NCBI GenBank assembly: GCA_003158855.1
Contig: PMLJ01000048.1
Location: 66,594 to 130,593 of the forward strand
Source of the DNA: Acidimicrobiaceae bacterium
GTDB taxonomy: Bacteria > Actinomycetota > Acidimicrobiia > Acidimicrobiales > RAAP-2
Reading direction: 5' to 3'
Length of the DNA stretch: 64,000 nt
Notes under the pieces: model-generated
What the model saw: only the letters and a program-made list of their open reading frames with translations
Database searches by the model: none
What the model was told of the DNA's origin: nothing
Translations under genes and position numbers: made by a program
Shown: one piece after another, positions 1 through 8,700 of the stretch
Layout: every line of letters begins with the position of its first letter
How positions within the stretch are numbered: position 1 is the stretch's first letter

Positions 1-1451
1 CCCTTGAACTCCTCGAAAATGACCTCGTCCATCTTGGATCCGGTCTCGACGAGCGCGCTCGCGAGGATGGTCAGCGAGCCGCCTTCTTCGATGTTTCGCG
101 CGGCGCCAAAGAACTTCTTCGGCGGGTAGAGCGCTCCCGAGTCGACGCCGCCGGACATGATGCGTCCGGTCGCCGGGGCGGCGAGGTTGTAGGCACGCGC
201 GAGGCGTGTGATGCCGTCGAGGATGATGACGACGTCACGGCCCTGCTCGACGAGGCGCTTGGCGCGCTCGATGCAGAGCTCGGCGACGTGGGTGTGCTCC
301 TCGGCGGGTCGGTCGAAGGTCGAGGCGATCACTTCGCCGCGCACGCTCCGGCGCATGTCGGTCACTTCCTCGGGACGCTCGTCGACCAGAAGCACCATCA
401 GGTGCACTTCGGGGTTGTTCTCCTCGATGGACTGCGCGATCTGCTTCATGACCGTGGTCTTGCCGGCCTTGGGCGGCGACACGATGAGTCCGCGCTGACC
501 CTTTCCGATGGGCGCCAGGAGGTCCACGATGCGCGGCGTGAGGTCGGTCTTTCCCGCGGGAGTCTCCATCTTCAGCTTCTCGTCGGGGAACAACGGCGTG
601 AGGTCCTCGAAACGCGGCCGCAGACGCGCGACCTCGGGGTCGACTCCGGCGACGCTGTCGACACGGAGCAGCGCCGGGTACTTCTCGTTCGACGCCGCCG
701 GACGGAATCCGCCAACGATTGCGTCGCCCTTGCGCAGGTGGTAGCGACGAACCTGGTTGATCGAGACGTAGACGTCGTTGGGCGACGGGTGGAAGCTCTT
801 CGTGCGCAAGAAGCCGTAGCCGTCGTCGCGAAGGTCGAGCAGACCCTCCACCTCGACGAGCTCGCCCGCGTAGGGCTGGTCGGCGTTGGGCATCGCTTCA
901 CCGCCGAAGCGCTCGCGGCCGGTCGGGCGGTTGCGACGGTTGCGACGATTGCGTCCGCCGGGCTCGTTCGAGAAGTCGCGGGGCTGGCGCTCGCGGGTCT
1001 GGTTGCCCTGATTACCTTGGTTGTTCTGGTTGCCTTGGTTGTTCTGGCGAGCCTGGCGCTCGACGGGGGCCTGGCGCTCGACGGGGGCATCGCTGGAATC
1101 GGGCGCGGCCTCAGCCAACGCGGAGCCGGTGACGCTCGAGGCGTCATCCTTGCCGTTCGACTTACCGTTCGACTTGGCGTCCGGGACGAACTCGCCGAGC
1201 AGGGCTTCGAAGTCATCCTCGGGGGTCGCCACCGTGCGCCGCGAGCGAACGGACCGGGTGCTCGGCTGGTCGCTCGACGCGGACGAGGCGCTCGGCTTGG
1301 ACGAGGGTACGTCGCCCATGATCGACTCAATGAGTGCGGCCTTGCTCGCGCGCGTGGATACTTCCACGCCCTTCACTTTGGCGATTGTTTGGAGATCTTC
1401 GCGAGTCTTCGACTCGAGATCTGAACGGTCTGGGGTGGGCTTTGCAGCCAT
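1..1451 (-). CDS. rho: Transcription termination factor Rho (3' end outside window)
   Basis: Hexameric RNA-dependent ATPase that terminates transcription. My translation of the minus strand from ATG 1451 gives a Rho_N-like head (about residues 8-50), an Asn/Gln/Arg-rich low-complexity insertion (about 100-175), the cold-shock-like RNA-binding domain with GYGFLRT (about 190-260) and the ATPase core. The Walker A region reads PPKAGKTT near residue 325, followed by [13 protein letters not shown]. The ORF is still open at base 1, so the C-terminus is missing here. The start is supported by GAAAGGAACACC just upstream. The basic, Asn/Gln-rich insertion is known in actinobacterial Rho proteins and is thought to add RNA contacts. 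The gene precedes no other gene in the window; thrC lies upstream, read in the same direction, after a 161 bp gap. Confidence 0.97.
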   Translation of the reverse strand, partial: MAAKPTPDRSDLESKTREDLQTIAKVKGVEVSTRASKAALIESIMGDVPSSKPSASSASSDQPSTRSVRSRRTVATPEDDFEALLGEFVPDAKSNGKSNGKDDASSVTGSALAEAAPDSSDAPVERQAPVERQARQNNQGNQNNQGNQGNQTRERQPRDFSNEPGGRNRRNRRNRPTGRERFGGEAMPNADQPYAGELVEVEGLLDLRDDGYGFLRTKSFHPSPNDVYVSINQVRRYHLRKGDAIVGGFRPAASNEKYPALLRVDSVAGVDPEVARLRPRFEDLTPLFPDEKLKMETPAGKTDLTPRIVDLLAPIGKGQRGLIVSPPKAGKTTVMKQIAQSIEENNPEVHLMVLLVDERPEEVTDMRRSVRGEVIASTFDRPAEEHTHVAELCIERAKRLVEQGRDVVIILDGITRLARAYNLAAPATGRIMSGGVDSGALYPPKKFFGAARNIEEGGSLTILASALVETGSKMDEVIFEEFK

Positions 1452-1612
1452 TGGTGTTCCTTTCTCACCGCTCGCAGAAGTTCAGTAGAACGGAGAAGAA
1501 AAACAAGAGATGTCGAGTTAGGAAGAGTTCCGCACGTCGGCGAGAGGCCGGACGCGTACGACAATTAGAAGTGTAGCCGACGTTCGAACGAACGCAAGCA
1601 CCCTCGCGATTC

Positions 1613-2650
1613 CTAGGAAAGTTCCCCGAGAAGGGCCTTCAGCGTGGCGTCGACGACCACGGGCTTCTCGCTCGTGTCCACCGCGGTGTCGGGGTCCTTG
1701 AGACCATTGCCCGTCAGCACGCAGACGACCGTCGAGCCCTTCGGAACGCCGAATTTCAGGATCCCGGCGACCGACGCGGCCGACGCGGGCTCGCAGAAGA
1801 TCGACTCGTAACGCGCCACGTATCGGTAGGCGTCGAGGATCTCGTCGTCAGTCACGGCGCGGATATCGCCCAGCGACTCGTGGATCACCTCGAGCGCGGG
1901 CACCCAGCTCGCGGGGTTGCCGATGCGGATCGCCGTGGCGATGGTCTCGGGGTTCGTGACCGGGTGTCCGAGCACGATCGGGGCGGCGCCGGCCGCTTGG
2001 AAGCCCCACATCCGCGGCAGCGTCTTCGCGTTGCCGGCGAAGTGGTACTGCGTGAAGCCCCGCCAGTAGGCGGTGATGTTGCCCGCGTTCCCGACGGGGA
2101 TCGACAGGATGTCGGGGGCCTTGCCGAGCACGTCGACGATCTCAAAGGCCCCGGTCTTCTGGCCCTCGATGCGGTCGGGGTTGATCGAGTTGACGATGGT
2201 GATCGGCAGGTGCTGGGTGAGCTCGCGCGCGAGGTTGAGCGCCTGGTCGAAGTTCCCGCGGATCTGAATCACCTGGGCGCCGTAGACGATCGCCTGGGCG
2301 AGCTTGCCCATCGCGATCTTGCCTTCGGGCACCAGCACGACGCAGTCCATGCCGGCCTTCGCGGCGTACGCGGCGGCGGCGGCGGACGTGTTGCCGGTCG
2401 AGCCGCAGATGACGGTCTTGGCTCCCAGGGCCTTCGCCTTGGTGATCGCCATCGTCATGCCGCGATCCTTGAACGAGCCCGAGGGGTTCAGCCCCTCGCA
2501 CTTCAGCCAGACGTCGGCCTCCACGCGCTCGGAGAGGCGCTCGGCGTAGAGCAGCGGCGTGTGGCCCTCTTGGAGTGTGACGACGTCGTGCACCCCTTCG
2601 AGGTCGAACCACTCGGCGTACTCCTTGATCAGACCCTTCCAACCAATCAT
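1613..2650 (-). CDS. thrC: Threonine synthase
   Basis: PLP enzyme converting O-phosphohomoserine to threonine, the last step of threonine synthesis. The 345-residue product has the fold-type II PLP signature SGSFKDRGM with the Schiff-base lysine at about K61, a downstream [15 protein letters not shown] phosphate-binding segment, and a C-terminal [13 protein letters not shown] motif typical of ThrC. I chose ATG 2650, which overlaps the hom stop as ATGA; a start 30 bp further upstream is possible but would lie deeper inside hom. Position and overlap indicate translational coupling in a lysA-hom-thrC unit. Confidence 0.96.
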   Translation of the reverse strand: MIGWKGLIKEYAEWFDLEGVHDVVTLQEGHTPLLYAERLSERVEADVWLKCEGLNPSGSFKDRGMTMAITKAKALGAKTVICGSTGNTSAAAAAYAAKAGMDCVVLVPEGKIAMGKLAQAIVYGAQVIQIRGNFDQALNLARELTQHLPITIVNSINPDRIEGQKTGAFEIVDVLGKAPDILSIPVGNAGNITAYWRGFTQYHFAGNAKTLPRMWGFQAAGAAPIVLGHPVTNPETIATAIRIGNPASWVPALEVIHESLGDIRAVTDDEILDAYRYVARYESIFCEPASAASVAGILKFGVPKGSTVVCVLTGNGLKDPDTAVDTSEKPVVVDATLKALLGELS

Positions 2651-3948
2651 GCGGCGCCTCCATCGATCACGCGAAAACAAGCGCCCACGGAGTCGACCGA
2701 CTCCAGCTTGGCCAGATCATCAATCGTGGCGTGCACGTTCTGCGCGAGAGCCGAGTGGGTCAGGAACGACAGGCGCGCCTCGTCGCCGAAGCCCGACTGC
2801 TCCATTGACTGGATCGACACGCCGTGGTTCCCGAAGATGCCCGCGACGCTCGCGAGCACTCCAGGCTCGTCCAGCACGTCGAGACTGATGTAGAAGACGC
2901 TCTTGATGTCGCCGGCGCTGACGCTTTCCAGCCGGTCGTCAACGCTGAAGGGAACGTCGTGGCGGCCGCTGACGCGGTTGCGCGCGGCGTGGAGCACGTC
3001 GCCGAGCACGGCCGTGGCGGTGGGTTCGCCGCCCGCGCCTTGCCCGAGCCACATGAGCGGGCCGCTCTTGGCCCCCTCGACGAACACCGCGTTCATCGCG
3101 CCGTGTACCGAGGCGAGCGGATGCTCCACCGGGACCATGGCCGGATGGGCGCGGCGCGAGATGCCGTGCTCGCCCACCCGCTCGGCGACGCCGAGCAGCT
3201 TGATGACGTAGCCGGTTCGCCGGGCGAAGTCGACGTCGATGGCACGCACGCCGGTGATGCCCTCGCGGTAGATCTCTTCGCCGCTCAGCTCGGTTCCGAA
3301 CGCCAGGGACGAGAGGATCTGCACCTTGGCGGCGGCGTCGAAGGCTTCGACGTCGGCGGTCGGGTCCGCTTCGGCGTAGCCGAGGGCCTGTGCCTCGGCG
3401 AGCGCGACGTCGTAGTCGCAGCCCTCGCTCGTCATCTTCGAGAGGACGAAGTTCGTCGTGCCGTTCACGATGCCCATCACGCGCTCGATGCGCTCGCCGG
3501 CGAGCGAGGTGCGAAGGGCCCGCAGGATCGGGATGCCTCCCCCGACGGCCGCCTCGTAGAAGAGGTCCGCGCCGTGCTCGTGGGCGATCTGGCTGAGCTC
3601 GGTGCCGCACTCGGCCATCAGCGCCTTGTTCGCCGTCACGACCGAGACCCCGCGGCGAAGCGCCGCCTCGATGTAGGTCCGCGCGGGCTCGACGCCGCCG
3701 ACGAGTTCGACGAGGATGTCGAGGTCCTCGCGGTTGGCGAGCGCCAGGGCGTCGGTGGTGAGAAGGGCCGGATCGATGCCCGCGCGGGGCTTCTGCGCGT
3801 CGCGCACCGCGACGCCGACGACCTCGAGCGATGCGGTCGCCGCGTCGAGCAGGGCAATGTGGCGAGATTCATCGCTCAACAGCTGGACGAGGGCGCCGCC
3901 CACAAATCCAGCCCCAATGACTCCGACGCGAATTTTCGGCGTGTTCAT
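2647..3948 (-). CDS. hom: Homoserine dehydrogenase with ACT domain
   Basis: Reduces aspartate semialdehyde to homoserine with NAD(P)H, the branch point towards threonine and methionine. The 433-residue protein starts with a Rossmann motif ([17 protein letters not shown]), carries the family segments VTANKALMA and [14 protein letters not shown], and ends with an ACT domain (about residues 350-425, beginning [21 protein letters not shown]). The ACT domain is normally the site of threonine feedback inhibition in this long form. It lies 36 bp downstream of lysA and overlaps thrC by 4 bp, so the three genes probably form one operon for the aspartate family. Confidence 0.97.
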   Translation of the reverse strand: MNTPKIRVGVIGAGFVGGALVQLLSDESRHIALLDAATASLEVVGVAVRDAQKPRAGIDPALLTTDALALANREDLDILVELVGGVEPARTYIEAALRRGVSVVTANKALMAECGTELSQIAHEHGADLFYEAAVGGGIPILRALRTSLAGERIERVMGIVNGTTNFVLSKMTSEGCDYDVALAEAQALGYAEADPTADVEAFDAAAKVQILSSLAFGTELSGEEIYREGITGVRAIDVDFARRTGYVIKLLGVAERVGEHGISRRAHPAMVPVEHPLASVHGAMNAVFVEGAKSGPLMWLGQGAGGEPTATAVLGDVLHAARNRVSGRHDVPFSVDDRLESVSAGDIKSVFYISLDVLDEPGVLASVAGIFGNHGVSIQSMEQSGFGDEARLSFLTHSALAQNVHATIDDLAKLESVDSVGACFRVIDGGAA

Positions 3949-3984
3949 TGAATAAGGCTAACCGCAATCACGATATTGAGAACT

Positions 3985-5256
3985 TCACGCCTCGAGGCAC
4001 GCGAGGTCGTCGAAGGTCTCACGTCGAAGCACTTCGCGGGCTTTCCCGTCGCCCACGAACACCACCGCGGGGCGCGGCACCCGGTTGTAGTTCGAGGCCA
4101 TCGAGTAGCCGTAGGCCCCGGTCACCGGCGTCGCGATGACGCTGCCCACACCTGTTTCACTGGGCAGCCACGCCTCGTCGATGAGCACGTCGCCGCTCTC
4201 GCAGTGCTTGCCCACGAGGCGCACCTCCTGGGGGCGCGGCGCGAGCGGGTGGTCCACGTCGAACGCCTCGTAGCCCGACCCGTAGAGGACGGGCCGGGGG
4301 TTGTCGCTCATGCCGCCGTCGACGGCCATGTAGGTGCGCTGGGTGACCGGCTTCACCGCGCCCACGCGGTAGAGCGTCACGCCCGCCTGGGCCACGATGG
4401 CCCGCCCGGGCTCGGCGAGGAGACGAATCCTGGCGTCGAGTCCGACCTCCTCGGCGGCCCTTCGAAGAGCAGCGGCCCACTGCGAAATCGACGGCGCGCG
4501 CTCGTCCGCAACGTAGGCAACGCCGAGGCCTCCGCCAATGCAGAGCTCGTCGAAGCCGTCGTCCTTCGTGAAGTCCCAGAGAATCTTCATCGTTTCGAGG
4601 TAACCGTCGACCTCGAAGATCTGCGAGCCAATGTGCGCGTGCACGCCGTGCAGGGTGACCCCAGGGATCTCGCTCACGAGCGAGATCGCCTTGCGCGCGT
4701 CGCCGGTCGCCACCGAGAACCCGAACTTGGTGTCCTCTTGGCCGGTGCGCACGAACTCGTGCGTGTGCGCCTCGACCCCGGGCGTGACCCGGATCAGGCA
4801 GTCGAGCGTTGCGCTGGGGGTGACCAGCGAGCGGATCCGCTCGATCTCGTCGAAGCTGTCGACCACCAGCCGATGCACGCCGACGGCGAGGGCGCGCTCG
4901 AGCTCGTCGTGCGACTTGTTGTTGCCGTGCACGATGATCCGGCTCGCGGGGACTCCGGATCGAAGCACGATGTCGAGCTCGCCCCCGGTCGCCACGTCGA
5001 TGCAGAGGCCCTCTTCGAAGGCCAGACGGGCCATTGCCCCGCAGAGGAACGACTTCGACGCGAAGGCCACCCCGTCGTCAAAGGCGCTCGCCGCCTCGCG
5101 GCAGCGCGAACGCAGCGTCGACTCGTCGTAGACGAACAGCGGCGTGCCGTAGGTCGCGGCGAGATCGCGCAACGAGACCCCGCCGATCGTGACGTCGTCA
5201 CCGCGCAGCGTCGCGGTGTCGGGCATCAGCGAGGCGAGTATCGGTTCAGCGCTCAT
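3985..5256 (-). CDS. lysA: Diaminopimelate decarboxylase
   Basis: PLP enzyme that decarboxylates meso-diaminopimelate to lysine. The 423-residue protein is an alanine-racemase-type TIM barrel: PLP lysine in FASKSF (K68), HAHIGSQI, the glycine-rich CIGGGLGVAY loop, AEPGRAIV, and the C-terminal substrate-binding GKHCESGDVL and YGYSMASNYN motifs. Start ATG 5256. It is the first gene of the lysA-hom-thrC unit, which is a common actinobacterial arrangement, and is divergent from the tRNA-Arg gene. Confidence 0.97.
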   Translation of the reverse strand: MSAEPILASLMPDTATLRGDDVTIGGVSLRDLAATYGTPLFVYDESTLRSRCREAASAFDDGVAFASKSFLCGAMARLAFEEGLCIDVATGGELDIVLRSGVPASRIIVHGNNKSHDELERALAVGVHRLVVDSFDEIERIRSLVTPSATLDCLIRVTPGVEAHTHEFVRTGQEDTKFGFSVATGDARKAISLVSEIPGVTLHGVHAHIGSQIFEVDGYLETMKILWDFTKDDGFDELCIGGGLGVAYVADERAPSISQWAAALRRAAEEVGLDARIRLLAEPGRAIVAQAGVTLYRVGAVKPVTQRTYMAVDGGMSDNPRPVLYGSGYEAFDVDHPLAPRPQEVRLVGKHCESGDVLIDEAWLPSETGVGSVIATPVTGAYGYSMASNYNRVPRPAVVFVGDGKAREVLRRETFDDLACLEA

Positions 5257-5328
5257 ACGTGCACCTTAGAAGTTGACGTGGTGCGCCAAGGTGGGCATCG
5301 CAACCTAGTCCGGTAGGCTGGCTCGGAA

Positions 5329-5403
5329 GCCCTCGTAGCTCAGCGGATAGAGCATTGGCCTCCGAAGCCATGTGCGCAGGTTCGATTCCTGCCGGGGGCA
5401 CCA
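5329..5403 (+). tRNA. tRNA-Arg (anticodon CCG)
   Basis: A cloverleaf is visible. The acceptor strand GCCCTCG (5329-5335) pairs with CGGGGGC (5393-5399). The D-arm is AGCTCAGCGGATAGAGC. The anticodon loop CTCCGAA places CCG at 5362-5364, and the T-arm is GCAGG-TTCGATT-CCTGC. Discriminator A at 5400 is followed by an encoded CCA (5401-5403). It would decode CGG, a frequent Arg codon in this GC-rich window. Confidence 0.95.
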
Positions 5404-5712
5404 CCAAGACGGAGGCCTGACCATCGATTGGCCAGATTTGTAGGAGTTTTGGAGAGTTGGCCACCGTTCCATTATGTCCCGCCAAGTTCGGTGAGCTCGA
5501 CGCCAGCGTGGGCGCCCCGTGGGCAAAGACACCAACCGCCGACTGCAGCGCTCGCGCCGGCCGTCGTCGTCGTCGCGCCGATTCTCGTCCATAGCGCGAT
5601 CTCTCTCAGCCGGGTGCCGACCGTTCGTGTTCATGCTTGCGCCGGTGCACGTCGGCACGGGGGTCCGTCACGCCCGCCAGGTACGTCAGCAACCTGTCGG
5701 GGAACAGAACAT
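5404..5712. other. Intergenic region, no gene seen
   Basis: About 310 bp between the tRNA-Arg and the end of the large secreted-protein gene. Open frames exist on both strands, but they lack a recognisable domain and a convincing ribosome binding site. The minus-strand frames run antisense through the tRNA and are artefacts. I see no clear terminator hairpin or promoter. Confidence 0.5.
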
Positions 5713-8700
5713 CTAGTTCTCGATGATGACGATTCTGTCCTCGGCGCTGCTGCGCCCGGCCCTGCGGATTCCTCTTCCAGCCTCATTGAGCTGCAAAGTC
5801 TTGTAACCCAGCGAGTGGACTTGCGCGAACAGATAGTGACCCACTTCGTACGCTCGCTGTCCACTTAGGACGTCGTTGAAAACGTGACTGCCCGCGCTAT
5901 CGGCGTATCCCGTCACAGTCAACCGACGAATCCTCGAGTTGACCACGGCCTTGGCCAGTCTCTGCAGCGCGTGCTTGTCAGCGGTCGTGAGGGCGAAGGA
6001 GTCGAAGGCGAATCTGGCTGTGACCACGATCTGACCAACTGCGGTCCTCGACGAGCCCGATACCCCGCGAGCAGAAGAGCCCGTCGCATTGATTGCAATG
6101 ACCGAGAAGCGGTAGGTCTGTCCGGCATTGAGACCTTTGACGGTGCAACTGGTCTCGCCGTTCGTGGTGCAGTGCAATTTCCCCGGCGACGCGACCACCT
6201 CGTAGCGGACAATCTCTGAGCCACCGTCCGAGGATGGAGCATTCCAGGTGACCACCGCGCTCAGGTTGTTGATCGATACGTCGACTCCTAGCGGCGCCGA
6301 GGGAACCGACGATGGGATTCCTGTTGCCGGGAACGTCGTGGTGCCCGCAAATGAACTGCCCTCACTGTCGAGGGCGACAACCGAGATCGTGTACGTTGTG
6401 GTGCTGAGAAGTCCCACCAGCGTGCAGCTGGTTGCCCCTTTGGTTGAGCAGGTAGCACTGCCCGGTGACGCGGAGACGGTGTAGCCGACAATCGGTGATG
6501 TCCCCAAACCAGCGGGAGTTGACCACGACACCAACACTCCACCTCCGGACGCGTTGGCAGTGACATTGAGAGGCGCCGAGGGGACTGTCGCACTCGCGGT
6601 GGCGCCAACCTGAACATTCTGCTGGACCTGGCTGGCGGGCAGGTAGTTCGAATTCCCGGCCTGGTTGGCGTCGATCACACAGACTCCAGGGCTTCGGAAC
6701 GTGACCGTCGCCCCGCTCAAAGTGCACACCGACGAGCTCGACGAGTCAATGGTGAGCACGACCCCGAGTTCGGCGCTCGAAGTGGCAACCGGCGCGTAGG
6801 TGCCACCCACGACGACGCCACGGGGAGCTGACGAGGTGAACATAAGACTCTGGGATCCCAACAGGGCGACCGTTGTCACGACGGAACTCGCGCTCGCGTA
6901 GTCCACGTCATCGGCCTTCATCACGGTGACCAGGCACGTGCCCGGACCGGTCGAGCGCAGGACTCCGGGACTGGGTTGTGCGCAGGCGGCGGTTCCATCC
7001 GCCACCAGATACGTAACCGCTCCGGTGCCCGAACCGCCGGAGCTCGTGAGGGTCAAATCCGTTCCCGACGCGCCCGAGAGTGAAGTCAGGGTGAGTGCGC
7101 GTTGGACGGACTGGCCCACGTCAAAGGAAAGTGGGGGGCTCGTCGACGTCGTGAAATTACCATCGCCCGAATAGACGGCCGTTAGTGACTCCCCGGACCC
7201 TGCGGGTGTCGCGGTCGTCACGCACTGTGCGCTGCCCGACGACACCGTTACAGCCCCACACGATCCAATGGTCGCGCCCCCGGCCTCGAAGTTGACGGTG
7301 CCGGTGGCCCCGGTCGTCACCGTCGCGGTAAGCGTCACCGACTCACCGAAGGTGGATGAGGAAGGGTTTGCGCCAAGTGAAGTGGAGGACGCCGCCTGGT
7401 TGACCGTGAACAATGTGCTCGAAGATGACACGGGGTTGTAGTCAGCGCTTCCAGCCATGGTTGCCACGAGTGAGCAACTACCCGATGAGCCATACGTTAG
7501 GAGAGATCCGGTCACTGAACATCCGGCGGAGTTGCCCGAAACCCCCACAGCGTACGTCACCACTCCCGAAGTTGAGCCGCCCGTGGTGGCCAAGGTCGCG
7601 GAATTATGGGGACTCGGGGCGAAGGTCGTCGAGAGCGAGGCAATCGAGAGAGCGGCCTGGCTGGCCGCGCCCACCGTGAAACTTGTCGACGAACTGGTAG
7701 ATGACGCGTACGTCGAGTTTCCCGAGTACTGGGCCTGCAGTATGTCAGTGCCAACCGCCAGTGCCGACGTCACGCACTGTGCGCTCCCCGACGACACCGT
7801 TACAGCCCCACACGAACCAATCGTCGCGCCCCCGGCTTGGAAGTTGACGGTGCCGTTGGCCCCGGTCGTCACCGTCGCGGTGAGCGTCACCGACTGGCCG
7901 AAGGTGGACGAAGCGGGGTTCTCAGCCAACGTCACTGTCGAAGAGGCCCCCGGAACAACCGGGATGAGGGGCGACGATCGCAGACTGTACTGCGAGTGGA
8001 TGTTTACGGACTGAATTGATATGTAGTACGTCGTTCCATTGCTCAGCCCACCCAACGTGCAACTAAGACTCGACGTCGTGCAGGTGGACATTTGAGTTCC
8101 GCCAACGGCGGCGCTGAACGCCGTGACGGTGTAGCTGGCAATCGCCGCGCCATTGTCATTTGGCGCGAGCCAACTCACGGTCACGTTTCCGCTCCCCGCG
8201 ACGTAACTCGTCGTGGCGTTCGACGTGGCGTCGGGCGCGGCGTACGGCATTCCCACTTCACTGTTCGAAGGCGCTCCCGCGCCACTGGCACTAAGCGCAC
8301 GGAGCTCAACGGTGTACGACGTTCCGTTGGTCAGGCCCGAGATTGTGATTGGCGAGCTCGCCTCCGAGGCGGCCTGCCAACTACTTCCGCCGTCGGTCGA
8401 ATACTGGTAGGAAGTCACGGGATTGTTGCTGTCCTGGGTCCCGGCGCTGAACGGCACCGCAAGGTACGAATTACCGGCGGTGAGGGCGGAAATGGTGGGC
8501 GCTCCTGGCAGCGCTACCGGCTCAGCGGTGACTCTCGGGTTGGAAGGGGCGCCGGCGCCGGCGGCGTTCGTGGCGATCACCGAGAAGTAGTACGTCGTGT
8601 CGTTGGTAAGTCCCGCGACAACGCAGGACAGGGCCGACGTGGTGCATGTTGCGATCGCGCTGCCGCCCGAAGAAGTGCTAAACGCTGACGCGGTGTAGCT

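Noticed and set aside
288-1424. Plus-strand frame of 378 residues opposite rho
   Set aside because: The minus strand gives a full Rho sequence with Walker A and RNA-binding motifs; the plus-strand product is low-complexity shadow.
5246-5658. Minus-strand frames running through the tRNA-Arg gene
   Set aside because: These are antisense translations of the tRNA, a well-known annotation artefact; no ribosome binding site or domain supports them.
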